Assembly: GCF_003589595.1 (NCBI RefSeq)
Contig: NW_020654422.1
Location: 15,654,344-15,718,343 of the forward strand
Direction: 5' to 3'
Source: Hyposmocoma kahamanoa
Lineage: Eukaryota; Arthropoda; Insecta; Lepidoptera; Cosmopterigidae
DNA length: 64,000 nucleotides
Made by a program: the position numbers and the translations under genes. This document shows positions 8,846 to 20,649 of the stretch, piece by piece. How positions within the stretch are numbered: position 1 is the stretch's first letter; each line of letters begins with the position of its first letter. Under the pieces are notes generated by a model, which searched no databases, was not told where the DNA came from, and worked only from the letters and a program-made list of their open reading frames with translations.

Positions 8846-9755
8846 TTATTTATTTATTTATTCATGGAAAACCAACAGCTTCTTACAATTAATAAAAACA
8901 GGAAAATAAACATAAAGCCAATTACAGGTTTTCACCACGGCTTTAGACAAATCAAACACGAGCATTACACAAACGAACAATAAACAGTATTTCTTCACAT
9001 GCACTTACATAAATATATCAACCCAATACCTGCGCTAATCACAAATTACGCAATAAAATTAAATAGAATGTCCGTGAGTCTAGGCTTTAGCGCATCAACA
9101 TTTGATACGCTAAACTGTAGATTGTAATGTAATTGAAATGACAATTGAATATATCAACATCCAGGTCATGATTGCTCAGCACACTATCCAAGCTCTTGGT
9201 AGCTCTACATAGAAAACTATTATGTCTATAGTTAGTCCTCGCTGCATTGAGAACTGCAGGGTGATAGTGTCTCATAGAACGCGTGTTAATGCGCTAATTA
9301 TTTAATAACAAGACGTACTCATTTTATAGCATAAGAATTTAATAAATTTATTTTGAACTATTCAATTCTGTCGATAGAGACTTGGTATCTCGGACTCCAG
9401 ATTTGGAAAGTTTATTCTAACTTACTACGAACATATGTACAATATAGTATTCGTAAAATTCTTGGCCTTGAGAAACAGACTAAGTTACGCAATATGAATC
9501 CAAAAGACTTAGTAGCCTTGGAGATAACATCATCAATATGAGTATCAAAGATCAGCTTTGGACCATGGATTACACCCAGATCCTTCATGACTCTCTGTCG
9601 CTCGAGACAACGGTTTTCAAACAATAAGAGGTAAAAATAGTTTTGGCCTTGCGTGAAAAAGTATATACCGTGATGCCTGCCATTGTAGTGAAAGAATTTG
9701 CCCATCCACATAAAGTAACTAAGGAGGTTCTTTTCGTGCACCCCCGCTAACATTG
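8846..9755 (-). mobile_element. LINE 3' end (Jockey/CR1 type)
   Basis: The 3' terminus is the TTTATTTATTTATTCATGG tract (about 8846-8870 on the plus strand). The 3' UTR reaches about 9086 and the remains of the reverse-transcriptase ORF lie at 9087-9753. The fragment starts within the RT thumb region, so it is 5'-truncated in the usual LINE manner. No target duplication was identified. Confidence 0.65.
9087..9753 (-). pseudogene. LINE ORF2 C-terminal remnant
   Basis: On the minus strand the frame gives VMKDLGVIHGPKLIFDTHID, then SKATKSFGFILRN and RILRILYCTYVRSKLE. This is the conserved post-catalytic region of Jockey/CR1 reverse transcriptases (usual form: VKDLGV, HI, KA, LGFI, LYC.LVRS.LE). 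After a stop, IDRIE and NKFIKFLCYK follow in the expected order, and LNAARTNYRHNSFLCRATK at about 9190-9250 matches the usual NYR.NSP..R tail. The catalytic YADD region is absent. Several stops; non-functional. Confidence 0.7.
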
Positions 9756-10635
9756 AAGGAAATTATTGTGATGAAACCTGGCATATTGAAGAAGGTTTAC
9801 AACCCTTGGAAAATCTCTGAAAGACGATGACTTGAGCGTTATTTTAAAGTGGAAGGCGATGAAGACGATGACCTGAGTGTTCTTTTAAATGTAGACCCAT
9901 TCCCACTGGAGGGACATAGAATGGATTGATAATGATCCGTACATTGGTTGGAGTATGACGTAGAGCGCTATTTAAAAATCCTACAATGGAAGTAAGGTTA
10001 AATCGAAAATGAAAAACAGCTGCGCTTGTGTTGAATTTTTTTCGTCATACAGCTAATTTTCCCACCCTGCCTCCGCATAAAATAAATAATAATAATAATA
10101 ACACAAGCGCACCTACAAACACAAACACCACCACCTAAAATATACCCGACAGGTGTATCGCTTCTCTACGAGACATCGTCTAAAGTTGTTGATTTTCAAC
10201 CCTCGGCGGAAGAATGTGGGCTGTTGGTTATATTTGTACTCCACTACCCCCACTGTCACTATGAAAATACCGCAATAAAGGTGATGACGCAACATTCAAT
10301 TGTTCATTTATCATTCATACATCCCCTATTCTTGTATCAGTTGTATCTAATAATTTCCGTCTGTTCTAAAACATCCGGATATAAGTTGTAAGGGCGTTTG
10401 ACCTGTATAAACATTCTTGCATGTGTCATACAGTCACAGGTAAGTTTATAAACTCTCGACTTCTTTAAACTTTCCGCTCTTTCCTTGCAACATGTTATTT
10501 GTGTTACAAGCATTATATTCAATAATGCAACGATTTCAAACAGTTTTCTTGAACACCTTTCAGTTTTTGTTAATTCTTACTTATTTATTACTTAATCAAC
10601 AAATCAGACTATTAAACTAAATACGTATCTACAAA
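9756..10635. other. Non-coding, with an (AAT)n tract
   Basis: AATAATAATAATAATAA lies at about 10083-10101. An imperfect internal duplication (GACGATGACTTGAGCGTT / GACGATGACCTGAGTGTT, about 9822-9880) is visible. No gene supported. Confidence 0.4.
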
Positions 10636-10990
10636 TCAATACCAAATCTCATTGCTCCAATTACGTGTGATCGCGTAATTGCCTTGTCCCAATGATAGAC
10701 CTTTAATAACCTTTGAATAACAAACACCTAAATCACTTGACAGTGATAGTCGGGCATAAATATCCTGTGGCCGAGTGTAAATTGACAGCGGCCCTAGATT
10801 TGTGGGCGACATCTTACGGCCGACGGACCCCAATAATTCTCGCGGCAGATTCACGAGTTTTCGAATAGGCGATTTAGTCTGTCTATTGTGACTTACCGGT
10901 CCCATTTTTTGGCAACGTTTAATTATGCAAAAGCTGCAATAATAAATTAGTAAGCATACATCAATAAAATTACGGTCACTGTACAAATTG
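10636..10990 (-). other. Unassigned open frame, possibly unique non-repetitive DNA
   Basis: A 116-codon minus-strand frame starting MYSDRNFIDVCLLIYYCSFC shows no domain I recognise. The stretch is less AT-rich than its neighbours. Within it, ATGGGACCG is directly followed by GTAAGT (minus strand, near 10893-10905), a good splice-donor match. That could be chance, and no downstream exon can be pointed to. Confidence 0.2.
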
Positions 10991-11339
10991 CAATATGTTA
11001 TTTTTATCGAAAATCATGATATTTTTACTACCATACATATATTTTCAAAGTTAACTGTACCTGAGACGTACCGCACCGCACATGGAGGGAATAGAAAGAC
11101 CGATTGAGTTTTTTTCTTCTTTTTTAACCAGTTATTAGCTACTATAATAAATAGTTACTACGAGTTTTTACTTTTTTTGTATTTTTTTTCTAGATTACAA
11201 ATTGCAATTAACGGTTTTACCACCAAATTCAAATTCATTTTGTAATAAACACAAATCAAAAGTGTCTAGGCATCAAGGTACATTTAATCTATTAAAATCA
11301 AATAAAAATATGTATATAATTTTTTTAAATTATTATTTA
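10991..11339. other. AT-rich non-coding
   Basis: Poly-T and poly-A runs, no repeat family recognised. Confidence 0.4.
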
Positions 11340-12085
11340 TTTATTAAACTTTATTGACCACAACACAGAATGGTACAAAAGGCGGATTTAATGCTAAAAG
11401 CATTCTCTACCAGTTAACCTTTGAGGAAAACGAAATTCACGAATGCGGCAAATTATTAATAATTTAATAATAACACAAATATAATAAATATATCATCAAA
11501 TATATAACAAACGAACCTAACATATACATATTATCTGTATATATAATACATATGTTTATATATGATACATACAATAACAGAAGAAGATGATGGTGATGCT
11601 TATCGCTGTGACAAACAATTTAAAATATGCTCATGGACATTCTTTTTGAAAGAGGATAAAGTAGGAGACCTTCTGAAGGAGTGTGGTAGAGCATTCCAGA
11701 GACGTGTTGAATGGAGAGTGACGGAATCAGACATGAAGCCAGAATTAATGAGAGGAATAGAGAGTACAAGAGAGTTAATGGATCGAAGGGGGCGGTCATG
11801 AGAGTCTCAGATATACTGAAATTTACATTTCAAGTATTTTGGATAGTGAGGATTGAAAAGAATAGAGTGCAACGTGCAGAGTAGTCTCTTCTGCCTGCGT
11901 AGACGAATAAGGAGCCATTTAAGTTGAGCCCTGAAGATGAAACGGGTAGCATTATTGAGAAGGCGGTCAAGCTTATCTAATAAATCTTTATTAAGATCAG
12001 GGTAACAGACATCAGCATAATCAATGATTGGGAATATAAGGGAGGTGACAAGTAAGATTTTAGTACTATTAGGAAGAAATATGTA
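11340..12085 (-). mobile_element. LINE 3' end with RT C-terminal remnant
   Basis: Minus-strand translation from about 12080 gives TKILLVTSLIFPIIDYADVC, PDLNKDLLDKLDRLLNNATR, then RLRRQKRLLCTLHSILFNPH, YPKYLKCKFQYI and RSINSLVLSIP. This series (PIIDYADVCY, LDRL.N.A.RFI, L.TLHSILFNPHYP.YL) is the familiar C-terminal region of a lepidopteran CR1/Jockey-superfamily LINE. The 3' UTR block with AAGGCGGATTTAATGC and the TTATTTATTTATTAAAC terminus lie at about 11335-11560. 5'-truncated, with stops. Confidence 0.7.
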
Positions 12086-13052
12086 TAATACATATTATAT
12101 ATGTATTATAAATGTAAAACGTTATTGAGTATTTTCTATTTTATTTTAATTTTTATCGCATTGACATACTATTGTATATTTGGTATCAACTTATGACGAT
12201 CCTTGATGAAGTATGATATTTGATATGTAATTTAGTAACGACAACATTATTATTAATGAATTATTAATTATATAATTTTTATGTATTTTTCATCTTATAA
12301 TTTTCATTTTTGTTTCACGATCTCAATATAATTTCTTAAACTTGACATGTAGTTCAATTTATACTATTCAATTTATAATTTATAGTTGTAATACCACGTA
12401 CAAGAAATATTAGTAACCTCGCCTTGCCACTAGATGGCGTTGGGATCAAAATGAACGCGCTATCGAAGTGTTCACTAAATTACCATAGAAACTGTTAAAG
12501 AAAATTGCTTTTCATCGAATCTTAGGGTTGGGGTAGTATTTGGGTATTATCAGTACTTCCACCGGGTGGGATACATGGATGAAAGCTCATAGAATCGTCG
12601 GTCCTCATCATCGATCGTCGGCTGCCGCTTCCACCAGGTGGGACGGTGAGCTAACATCGAGGATGAGCGCGATTAAGTCTCCTATGTGGATCATACAACT
12701 ACGTCATTAAAAGCCGATGTGCATTTAGAGACTCCAAGCGTCTTTCTTCACCCTCGCTTCGGTACGTATACCTATTACACTGTAATATTATATTTGAGAA
12801 ATAAATTAATCTGAACTGAATCCATTTTATTATAATTACTAAAGTGACCAGAAAACCATTGGTTTAAAAAAACCATATATGTTAAAAGACGATTCGTTAA
12901 AAAAACCTGATTTTCAGTATTAGGCAAAAACGTGCTTGACCACCAGGCGATTTTGATGTGTGTAGTTACCAAGTAGTTACGTGTACTTTTACCGTACCCG
13001 GGATGAAATTACTGAGTCGTTGTTTAGTAGATGACTGGTTTTCATGTATCTA
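12086..13052. other. Non-coding, small LINE-tail-like motif
   Basis: AT-rich to about 12400. From 12410 to 12700 it is less AT-rich and carries CTTCCACCGGGTGGGATAC and CTTCCACCAGGTGGGACGG, similar to the TTTCCACCAGGTG motif at the 3' end of the LINE at 36330-36905. No frame supported. Confidence 0.35.
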
Positions 13053-13114
13053 AACAATTAAATTATACTAATTTATTACGTACACACGTAATAAATTAGT
13101 ATAATTTAATTGTT
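13053..13114. repeat. Perfect hairpin, 29-bp arms, 4-nt spacer
   Basis: Arms 13053-13081 and 13086-13114 are exact complements, separated by ACAC. The last 13 bases of the right arm (ATAATTTAATTGT) are repeated directly at 13115-13127. See the linked findings on this class of hairpin. Confidence 0.9.
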
Positions 13115-13127
13115 ATAATTTAATTGT

Positions 13128-13757
13128 GTATCTATGCTATATATATTACATTACAGACGTGAAGGAATACTTAAAGTGGAATTGACATTCTGGTATTGGA
13201 ACCGACATCAGCATGTCTGCCGCCCCTTTCAACTATACGCCCTTTCAACTAACGGTAGCAGATGTTCGGCTGCTATAATCATGTCAATGATTATTTTATG
13301 ACAAGTAAATTTATATAATATGATATGTAATAAAAAAAAATGATAAGTAGCAAATTATTTGCTAAATTTGGCACATAGCCTGACGGAGGTTATGTACAAA
13401 AACACTTTTACGTAGTAAACATAACCATTAGTGTCTACTTCCATGTGACTGAAAACTTTAAAACACTTTATCTTCACTATTACGATACCCCATAAAAGCT
13501 ATCAATGTCGCTTCAGACTTTACGGCATTCATGCTACATTTATCTTCTATGTTATATATACGGGGTGAAAATCTTGTTTTTGTCATCGTATTGATACTTC
13601 TTTTATTTAAGAGCTATGTTGACTTTAAATAGTACGTAGCCAGTTTGACTGCTCTATCCTTGGCCGCGTAGAAATCTTTCCTCGTACTGGTATTAGAGCA
13701 CTTGGGACCCAACAGCAAGTAATGCATGGATTGTGTTGGGGCACCATTTGCACATTT
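13128..13757. other. No recognisable feature
   Basis: Non-coding. A short duplicated CCCTTTCAACTA motif occurs at about 13224-13250. Confidence 0.4.
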
Positions 13758-13970
13758 TTTTAACGCACATACTCATAGCCACGCACTAGGGAGAATTCTA
13801 TATCGCGAGAGCCATGGACACACATATAGATAACCATAAAAATACATCTAGGTCGGTAAGAAGAAATAAATTTAGGCCCATACAAATATTTCTCCGGTCC
13901 GGGAATCTAACCAGAGACGTCTGCGTGGCAATCCAGAATGGTAACCGTTCGGCCACGGAGGCAGTACCAT
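13758..13970 (-). mobile_element. tRNA-derived SINE T2
   Basis: The minus-strand head has GTGGCCGAACGGTTACCATT (A-box region) and a B-box-like GGTTAGATTCCCGG. The body continues to CTCCCTAGTGCGTGGCTATG on the same strand. The head and body match 35003-35193. Confidence 0.65.
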
Positions 13971-15228
13971 CTTCAACATCGAATTAAACTACTATCCCTG
14001 AACCCCCCTTTACACATTTCGGCCCTGCAGCAACCTGTGTGCGAAGTCGATTCAATTTAACACAGTGCACACCTAGTGACAAGTTGGATGGTCACTCTTA
14101 GCCTTTGTGTCGCATTGGAAACTGCTGAGGCGTGCTCGGGAGATTTGGTGGGTGAAAATGTGTTACACACTAAGAAACCTATGGATCAGTGACATATATG
14201 TTTCGGTGAAAAAGGATTTACAAAATTCATAAAATGAATTATTTATCTGTAATGATCCTATTTATATGGGAACTTTCCAACCTGCATAGAACCATCATGA
14301 TAAGCTCTTGACGTATACTATCTCTTTACAGCAGACGCAACAATGTAATATGGTCCATTAAAGCTGTTGTAGGAATAAACAATAGCATCGCGTTATTTTG
14401 ACTAAGCAGCACAAGATTTAAAAATCACAAACCTCTATTAGCTGCTGAAACACAGCTCTTTTCTTCTGTATTTTGGTAGATACTGTACCTATTAAATTCT
14501 ACATTTGACATTTAAATTATGTGGCTCATTAATTATGTGTCAATACCTAGCTGTTCTCGTATATTTTTATGGCAAAAATCAACTGCATTCAACAAGGTTG
14601 CTGAAGATTAATTTTAAGCTTTTTGTCAAATTATGCTGCTAAAGTATGATGTCACAGATAAGTTCCATTCCATTACTTTCTACCTTCTGATTCCTGAAAG
14701 CAGTAACAATTATATTTTTCTATGAACTTTTGCTACTTTCACATTTGATCACCAATGTCCATTTGAAAACACAACATTGCCAGATTTTATTTACTTTTCA
14801 AACACCCTGTTAATCGAAACCACGTTTCTGTAAAAGTCAAAGTTTATGGTGTAAAGTATATTGCAAATTATCGATACCGATTAAAATTTCCCTCCGTATA
14901 GAACATTAATATATGAAATGAATCCTAAAATATATAGCCGTAAATGCTTACCGTTATCATAGTGTTTATGTCCCATCTTACAGTAAGAAACGTATAATTT
15001 TACAGGGACATTTTACCGTAAATTTTAGTGACGCATTCACCCGTAATAGTTATGACTTCATTTTGGAGGACAGTTAATTTTATATAGCTCTTTTATATGG
15101 CCAGCTAGACTGTGCAGCTAGCTTCGGATTTCTTAAGATTTTTTATTTACTACTTGAAATGACAATCAAAAGTTTCACTTTATTACAGACTTCAAAAAAG
15201 TAGGGTTTCTGTATTACCGCTTTACAAG
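13971..15228. other. No recognisable feature
   Basis: About 1.25 kb of AT-rich non-coding DNA with no family match or structured repeat. Confidence 0.4.
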
Positions 15229-15645
15229 TCCATCATCATATCAGCCGGAGGACGTCCACAGCCGAACATAGGCCTCCCCCAAAGATTTCCAGACTAATCG
15301 ATCGGACGCGGCGTGCATCCATTACTTACCCCCCGCCCTTAATAGGTCATCCGTCCATTTAGTGGGGGGCCGTCCCACTGAACGCCTTCCAGTTCGTGGT
15401 CTCCGTTCGAGAACCTTTCTGCCCCAACGGCCGTGAGTTCTACGAGCTATATGCCCTACCCACTGCCACTTCAACTTGCTAATCCTTTGAGCTATGTTGG
15501 TGACTTTCGTTTTTCTACGGATCTCCTCATTTCAGATTCGATCACGTCGAGAAATGCCGAGCATTGCTCGCTCTGTAGCTCGTTCAGTGACTTCGAGCTT
15601 TTTTGTGAGGCCTATAGTAAGTGACCACGTCTCAGAGTCTTAGGT
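15229..15645 (-). pseudogene. RTE-type LINE ORF2 C-terminus
   Basis: Minus-strand translation gives ETWSLTIGLTKKLEVTERAT, ERAMLGISRRDRI, stop, NEEIRRKTKVTNIAQRISKL, KWQWVGHIARRTHGRWGRKV and RPRTGRRSVGRPPTKWTDDL. This is the highly conserved C-terminal tail of RTE-clade LINEs (MLGIS..DRI.NE.IR..TKV.DI..RI..LKW.W.GH.AR; GRP.TRW.DDL). One in-frame stop is visible, and upstream RT and endonuclease are absent. It ends downstream in GAGGCCTATGTTCGGCTGTG, the usual RTE 3' segment. Confidence 0.8.
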
Positions 15646-17165
15646 CATCGCTGTGTCCATATGGGTGCATGATCTATATTTATGATCAACGACTTGATCA
15701 ATATTTATGGTTATTTCAGTGATGTTAATTTACATATCGTTCATTTGGTGCTACATTGATGTAATTGTAATTTTGGCAAAATGGAATTAAACATGTTAAC
15801 ACATCTGTAGCATAACAAGTGTTTACGTTTGAAGAAAATCGGCAGTAATTTTAAATTTATATATGTTGTAAAAATACAGTTTTATTGACACGTCATAATT
15901 TTTTTTTTTATTCAATGTTTAAATTAAACGTGTTTTCATCTGCATATAAGGAATACCTTATAGCAATATCCATCATAGGGCATACACTTATACAGTCCAC
16001 TCGCCAATATACTTAGATATAAAAACTTGAGTAAAAAGCTGAAATTCTTTGAAGCTATATCAGCTATCATGCTGAAACCATTCTCTCATTTTGCTTAGCA
16101 CAACACACCACTTAAAAACCAACAGCCAGGTTCATCATACATACGTATAGTGGCCAACTCATTACTTATGGTAAATAAATTATTTTGTTATTGGGTAGAG
16201 TATTTATCGCTCACTAAAAAAAAAGGTTTTTTTTGTTTATAACCAAATGTGGCACTTCCCTAACAAAAATACTGATTGCGCATCAAAATATTATGTACTT
16301 CAAGACAAGATTAAAATTAAATTTAGCATTATGAACTTTAATTAATGCATAACATTTTATCGTAAAGCACATCTCTAATATTTCTGGCATAAAACAAACA
16401 TATTATTTCAGATTGATTAAAAACAACATTCCAATTTGATTAAAAAGCTACCTCAGTTTATTGAAACAAAATAACATGTTATTTGACGTAAGGGTCTAAT
16501 AATTAAATTTGTCCAAAACAATAAGATCATCAAACAAAATTAAAATTGCACACAAGCATTGTAACAACGTTTGTTTGCTTAAAAATCACAGTGGAAAAAC
16601 ATTTGAGAAAAATACAGTAATTTTCTTCAAAGAATTGTTATTTTGTTTGGAGTTTATTTCAATTGATGTGCAATCAGTATTTTTGATATGTAAATCCTAT
16701 TTTTGTTAATGGATTAACACGCTTTGTGTACTGGGAACATAACAGTAATCTGGTTTGATATATGTTTTTAATTGATTTTGGTACTAGTTTTGAGATATTT
16801 TATTATTCATGTTTATTGTTTGGTTATGGATATCGAATAATACATAATATATTAAAGTCAATAAATACATTAAAGTGAATGAATATGAATTAATTATAAA
16901 AACCTATAATTTTTTCTTGAATTTGTGTCTAAAAGAAACCGTTATGAATAATACAAAAACAAAAAATATGGCATGACCTGTCTCCTCTTGTAAGATGGAC
17001 AGGGACCCAATCGTTATATATGCAGACGAAAATGTTAACAAGCAATCCCCGGATGTTGGTTTCTTATAGTCTGTACCATATGTGTCTTATGTGTTGTGTT
17101 GTTCTAGAATATTTTAGATTTTTCATTGTATTATTAAGTTTATTGAATATAATTATGTTTTAGCA
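15646..17165. other. AT-rich non-coding
   Basis: Strongly AT-rich with long A and T runs. A 66-codon frame at 16509-16709 has no recognisable content. Confidence 0.4.
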
Positions 17166-17362
17166 ATTTGAAGCGACAGGCCTATCCATAGCAGCTGCAG
17201 TGCCACTCAAAGCTTTACATCGCAAAGATCTTATGGACACTGCTACTGCACCCGTCACCCTGAGCTGCAACAAACTGACAAGTCCCACGTGCCTGTTATT
17301 TCACCACCAGATTGCAGTACTTCCCTGGACGAACTATTTCTCAAGAAACTCTACTGGTACTA
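17166..17362 (-). repeat. S1 copy, internally deleted
   Basis: GGCCTATCCATAGCAGCTGC, CACTCAAAGCTTTACATCGC, CACCGTCACCCTGAGCTGC-like blocks and TTCCCTGGACGAACTATTTC follow the antisense S1 order. The 60 bp around the ATTACTGC palindromic part is missing. Confidence 0.65.
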
Positions 17363-18724
17363 TAGGTATAGTAATGCAGTCTGTATAGTATTAACGGCTG
17401 GTTAAAAAGCCTAGAGCACTACAAGTCAACCAAAAACTTTATTGACGACCTATTGAGGAATAAATAATGAATAAACCAGTAAAGGACAATGGCAAACTCC
17501 CATATAAATTTTTGTTGACTTAGTTTGTTTGCGTATCTTTATGAAAAATAAGTAAAAGTATAGGTTGAAATTCCTGAACAAATTTTATTCTGGGTTTACT
17601 ATTCTGAGAAGTCTGGAATTAAAGATATTCCAGTTTGAAGTATTGTACGTTATGTGTAATTGAATAAAATATATTCGGTGTAGTATTATATCGAAATACA
17701 GAAGCCTTAAACAGAGTTAATTAATAGAAGCGGAATGGTGTCACGGGGGAGTTTGTGACATGACGAAAGTTCATAGGAAATTATTTTTTATACTGATATG
17801 GTCAAAAGGCGTAAAGTTAAGCCATAATTATATTAAAAAAAAACTTAATTTATTAATATATACCACAGACTATGGCACTGGTAACTCGGACACTAATAAT
17901 TTTTTTTGTGAAACGCGCCATCTATCCCTGATTTCGGGAACCTTTTTGTCAGTTTTACCATTTTGTCGTGTGGCATTTTGGAAAAGAAATTACCTACTTT
18001 ATTTTTTGTAATGAAGTCTGTTAATGTCTTATTACAAATCGGTCCAATCAGTACATTTGACATTAAGTGAACTAACTTAATGTAAACCATATCCATACGT
18101 AAGTGCTGAAATTCTTTTTTTGGCGGCTAGCTGTCGCCCAACGTTAAGAAACTGACAGTTGTAGATATCAGTCCGGTTACAGACTAATTAGTCATCAGAG
18201 TTTCTTTTAAATATGATTTTACTTCCAAACTTAGATAGGCTGCAATTATAATTTGAAAAACCCAACGAATTTATTTTATTCAAACTTGTAATTAGGACAT
18301 TTGAAGACGCTAACGAATTCTTTTCACTATGATTTTGCCATTGTACTTTGCTTTTAATCTCGTGCTGTAACCCAAAATGTGTTTGTTACATTATCAGTAA
18401 ACGTAACATATTTTCACGAAATACCTATACTGCACGCCCATATATCCCGTATCAATATGGCAAATTATTAAAAGCGCCTCTGAGATTGAGATCAAATGGC
18501 ATTATTTTGTGAAGATACGCTTCTAACTACAAAGCGAGCATGAGGGAGCAAATACGTACTGTAACGTACTCAGTATCTTTATTGTTGGTCGACGAATATT
18601 ATGTTTGATTTAAAGAAAGTACTTAGATAATTGTTAAATAAATATATTACTTTATTGTTTATTTTATATTCTATTCATTCTATGTATACAAGGTCTAATG
18701 TTTTAAAATACAAAAATGTCCATG
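17363..18724. other. No recognisable feature
   Basis: Non-coding, AT-rich. Two overlapping 67- and 83-codon frames near 17760-18096 are unrecognised and probably chance. Confidence 0.4.
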
Positions 18725-18960
18725 ACAATGTATGGCGAGCTCGTTAGTCCAAAGGTTTGCAAAGCGCTGGATGAGAACGTCCCGGGTTCGATTTTCGATG
18801 GAACCAATTTGGGAACTAAACTTTTCTAAATTAATTCTGATGTGGGTGTTCTGGGCAGTGCCTCGGAGAGAATTCCGTTGCTCTGGCACTCATAGAACAA
18901 AAAGTTTCATAATCTCAAACCAGGTAATTGTTATATGTGTATTGCATTTTACATGACTAA
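18725..18960 (+). mobile_element. tRNA-derived SINE T1
   Basis: Head: GAGCTCGTTAGTCCAAAGG and a B-box-like CCGGGTTCGATTTTCG. Body: TGGGTGTTCTGGGCAGTGCC, GAATTCCGTTGCTCTGGCAC, CTCAAACCAGGTAATTG. The body matches 6120-6240 closely; the head is more diverged. Confidence 0.65.
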
Positions 18961-19084
18961 AGAACCTAGCCGGAAATAATAATTTAATAGAAAAAACTAA
19001 GTTACAATATTTATTTTATTGAATTTCAAGATCTTTTTAGTACCGATATTCATATATTTTTATGAAAATAATAAAGTCAATGAG

Positions 19085-19170
19085 GAAATAGCCATGGTAA
19101 GGCAACAGACACTGGTTCAAATCCAGTCGGATCGAAGACTTTTTTCGTGTAGGTAAAATAAATTTACACT
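19085..19170 (+). repeat. SINE T3 head fragment
   Basis: GGCAACAGACACTGGTTCAA, ATCCAGTCGGATCGAAGAC and TTTTTTCGTG match the B-box and junction region of T3 (GGTTCGAATCCAGCCGGATCGAAGG) at 60264-60382. Confidence 0.5.
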
Positions 19171-19184
19171 TAAAAATGTCGTAT

Positions 19185-19905
19185 TTTATAATATAATAAT
19201 AATATAATAATAAATCATTTATTTGGACATCTATGGCCCACTTTTTAGTAATACAAAAAGATACAAAACATTTAAACTTAAAGCTATTGTTAGTAGGTAC
19301 AATTTAGGGACACCACATTGACAAACACAAGAAACACGTATATACATAACTTACCGCTCGAGGCGCCCCGATAACCTCATGATCTCACCAGAACCTGGAT
19401 AAAATTTTAAGCTACTGCTCGTTCACTACGTTGACTTCTCTGAGAAGAACGAGTAACAAACTTGATTGTTCTTGTCAAACAGAACTTAAATACTATAGAA
19501 TAATACACTTTGAATCAAATTTGTGTGGAATCTAGACCCATATCGTCTTTCCATACAACTTTATCTAAAACGTAGTCTTCAATTTTGAAATACCTATGAT
19601 TTTTAATTAAAATACTTTTAATGTAAGTTTTAAAGTTATAATAAATAATTTAAATATATAATTATAATTATAATTTTAATATATATGCTCCGGAATCTTG
19701 TTGTAAAAACATATACAGTTCCCCATAAAAGAGTCGTTCACCTTAGTTAAACGAAATCGTGGTACCATGAGTTTGAACTGAGTTCTAAGGTTAATTTTAT
19801 GGATATTTCGAGATTGATTGGTATGAAAAAGTCATATTGTCTACAATTTAAGTAACTTTGGATAATAACAGCAAATAATTATACTTCTGTCTTTGTAGAT
19901 TAAAT
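19185..19905 (-). mobile_element. LINE 3' end, same family as 23086-26843
   Basis: On the minus strand, ATGGTACCACGATTTCGTTT, AAGGTGAACGACTCTTTTAT and GGGGAACTGTATATG match the ORF2 end of the LINE at 26440-26500. AACGAGCAGTAGCTTAAAAT and CTCGTTCTTCTCAGAGAAG match its 3' UTR. It is inverted relative to that copy, 5'-truncated at the ORF2 C-terminus, and carries an AT-rich insertion or divergence near 19560-19690. Confidence 0.7.
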
Positions 19906-20287
19906 TACAAGAAAGAATGACATCATATAAATAATAAATATTCTTTCTTTGATTATTAAGTTACCCGAAATCTCGTGCTCTTATTAGCCAACCTACTGCC
20001 GTCTCTGTACGCCAAGTCCGTTCAACGACACTTGTTCATAAATTAACAAGAGCCTCTCATTCCCGTTCTTATCTTTATGAGGGTCCCTGCCTACCATGGA
20101 ATTAAGTAATCACACGATTACATACTGGAATTGATCTCTAATGGCAGGATTCGACATTTTCCCAGTTCTGACTTCCTGGTACAATCTTGAAATATTTAGG
20201 ATCCGTTTCATGGAATCTAAACTTTGTACAAAACACGATAATTTAGGCGTATTCGCGTGTCTCGTATATAAAAATAAACGATATTTT
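19906..20287. other. No recognisable feature
   Basis: Non-coding. An inverted pair AAGAAAGAATGA / ATTCTTTCTTTGAT lies near 19908-19950. Confidence 0.4.
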
Positions 20288-20444
20288 ACTTCTTAATTCT
20301 AGAGCCGCCTTCTTAATTCTAGAGAGATAATAGAAAGAAGTTTAGTGGGTATCAAAAGATTTGACAAAATTAAAAATCAAGTTATAAGGAAAAGAACAAA
20401 AGTAAAGGATCTAACGGAAAGAATACGCCAACTAAAATGGAAAT
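20288..20444 (+). pseudogene. RTE-type LINE fragment
   Basis: In frame from about 20310: EIIERSLVGIKRFDKIKNQV, then IRKRTKVKDLTERIRQLKWK. This is the same conserved RTE tail as at 15229-15645 (ML GI...DKI.N..IR.RTKV.D...RI..LKW.W), here cut exactly at LKWK and continuous with mariner coding sequence. A direct repeat of CTTCTTAATTCTAGAG lies just upstream (20288-20325). Confidence 0.65.
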
Positions 20445-20649
20445 CGTCTTTAGGCATAGACATGAGTCAAATACAATCAATACTACACACGCATTTAGGT
20501 CTGAAAAAGCTGTGCTCTCGGTGGCTCCCACATAATTTGATTGAGGTTCAAAAAACGGGTCGCGTCAGCGTAAGCATAGTAGTAAGATTCCACGAAGGGG
20601 CGTCAAATTTGGTGTGGGACATAGTAACATGTGACGAAACATGAATTAT
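20445..20649 (+). pseudogene. Mariner transposase fragment, N-terminal part
   Basis: SLGIDMSQIQSILHTHLGLK, KLCSRWLPHNLIEVQKTGRV and NLVWDIVTCDET run through the helix-turn-helix linker to the first catalytic Asp (DET). The same segment, diverged, is at 2830-3210 on the minus strand. It is in frame with the RTE scrap upstream (one 99-codon frame across the junction) and ends at a junction with LINE RT around ATTATAG. It may be the first third of the mariner continued at 22921-23085 and 26844-27130. Confidence 0.75.

Noticed and set aside
10636..10986. 116-codon protein gene
   Set aside because: No domain, no neighbours and no supporting signals beyond one splice-donor match. Kept only as an unassigned frame.
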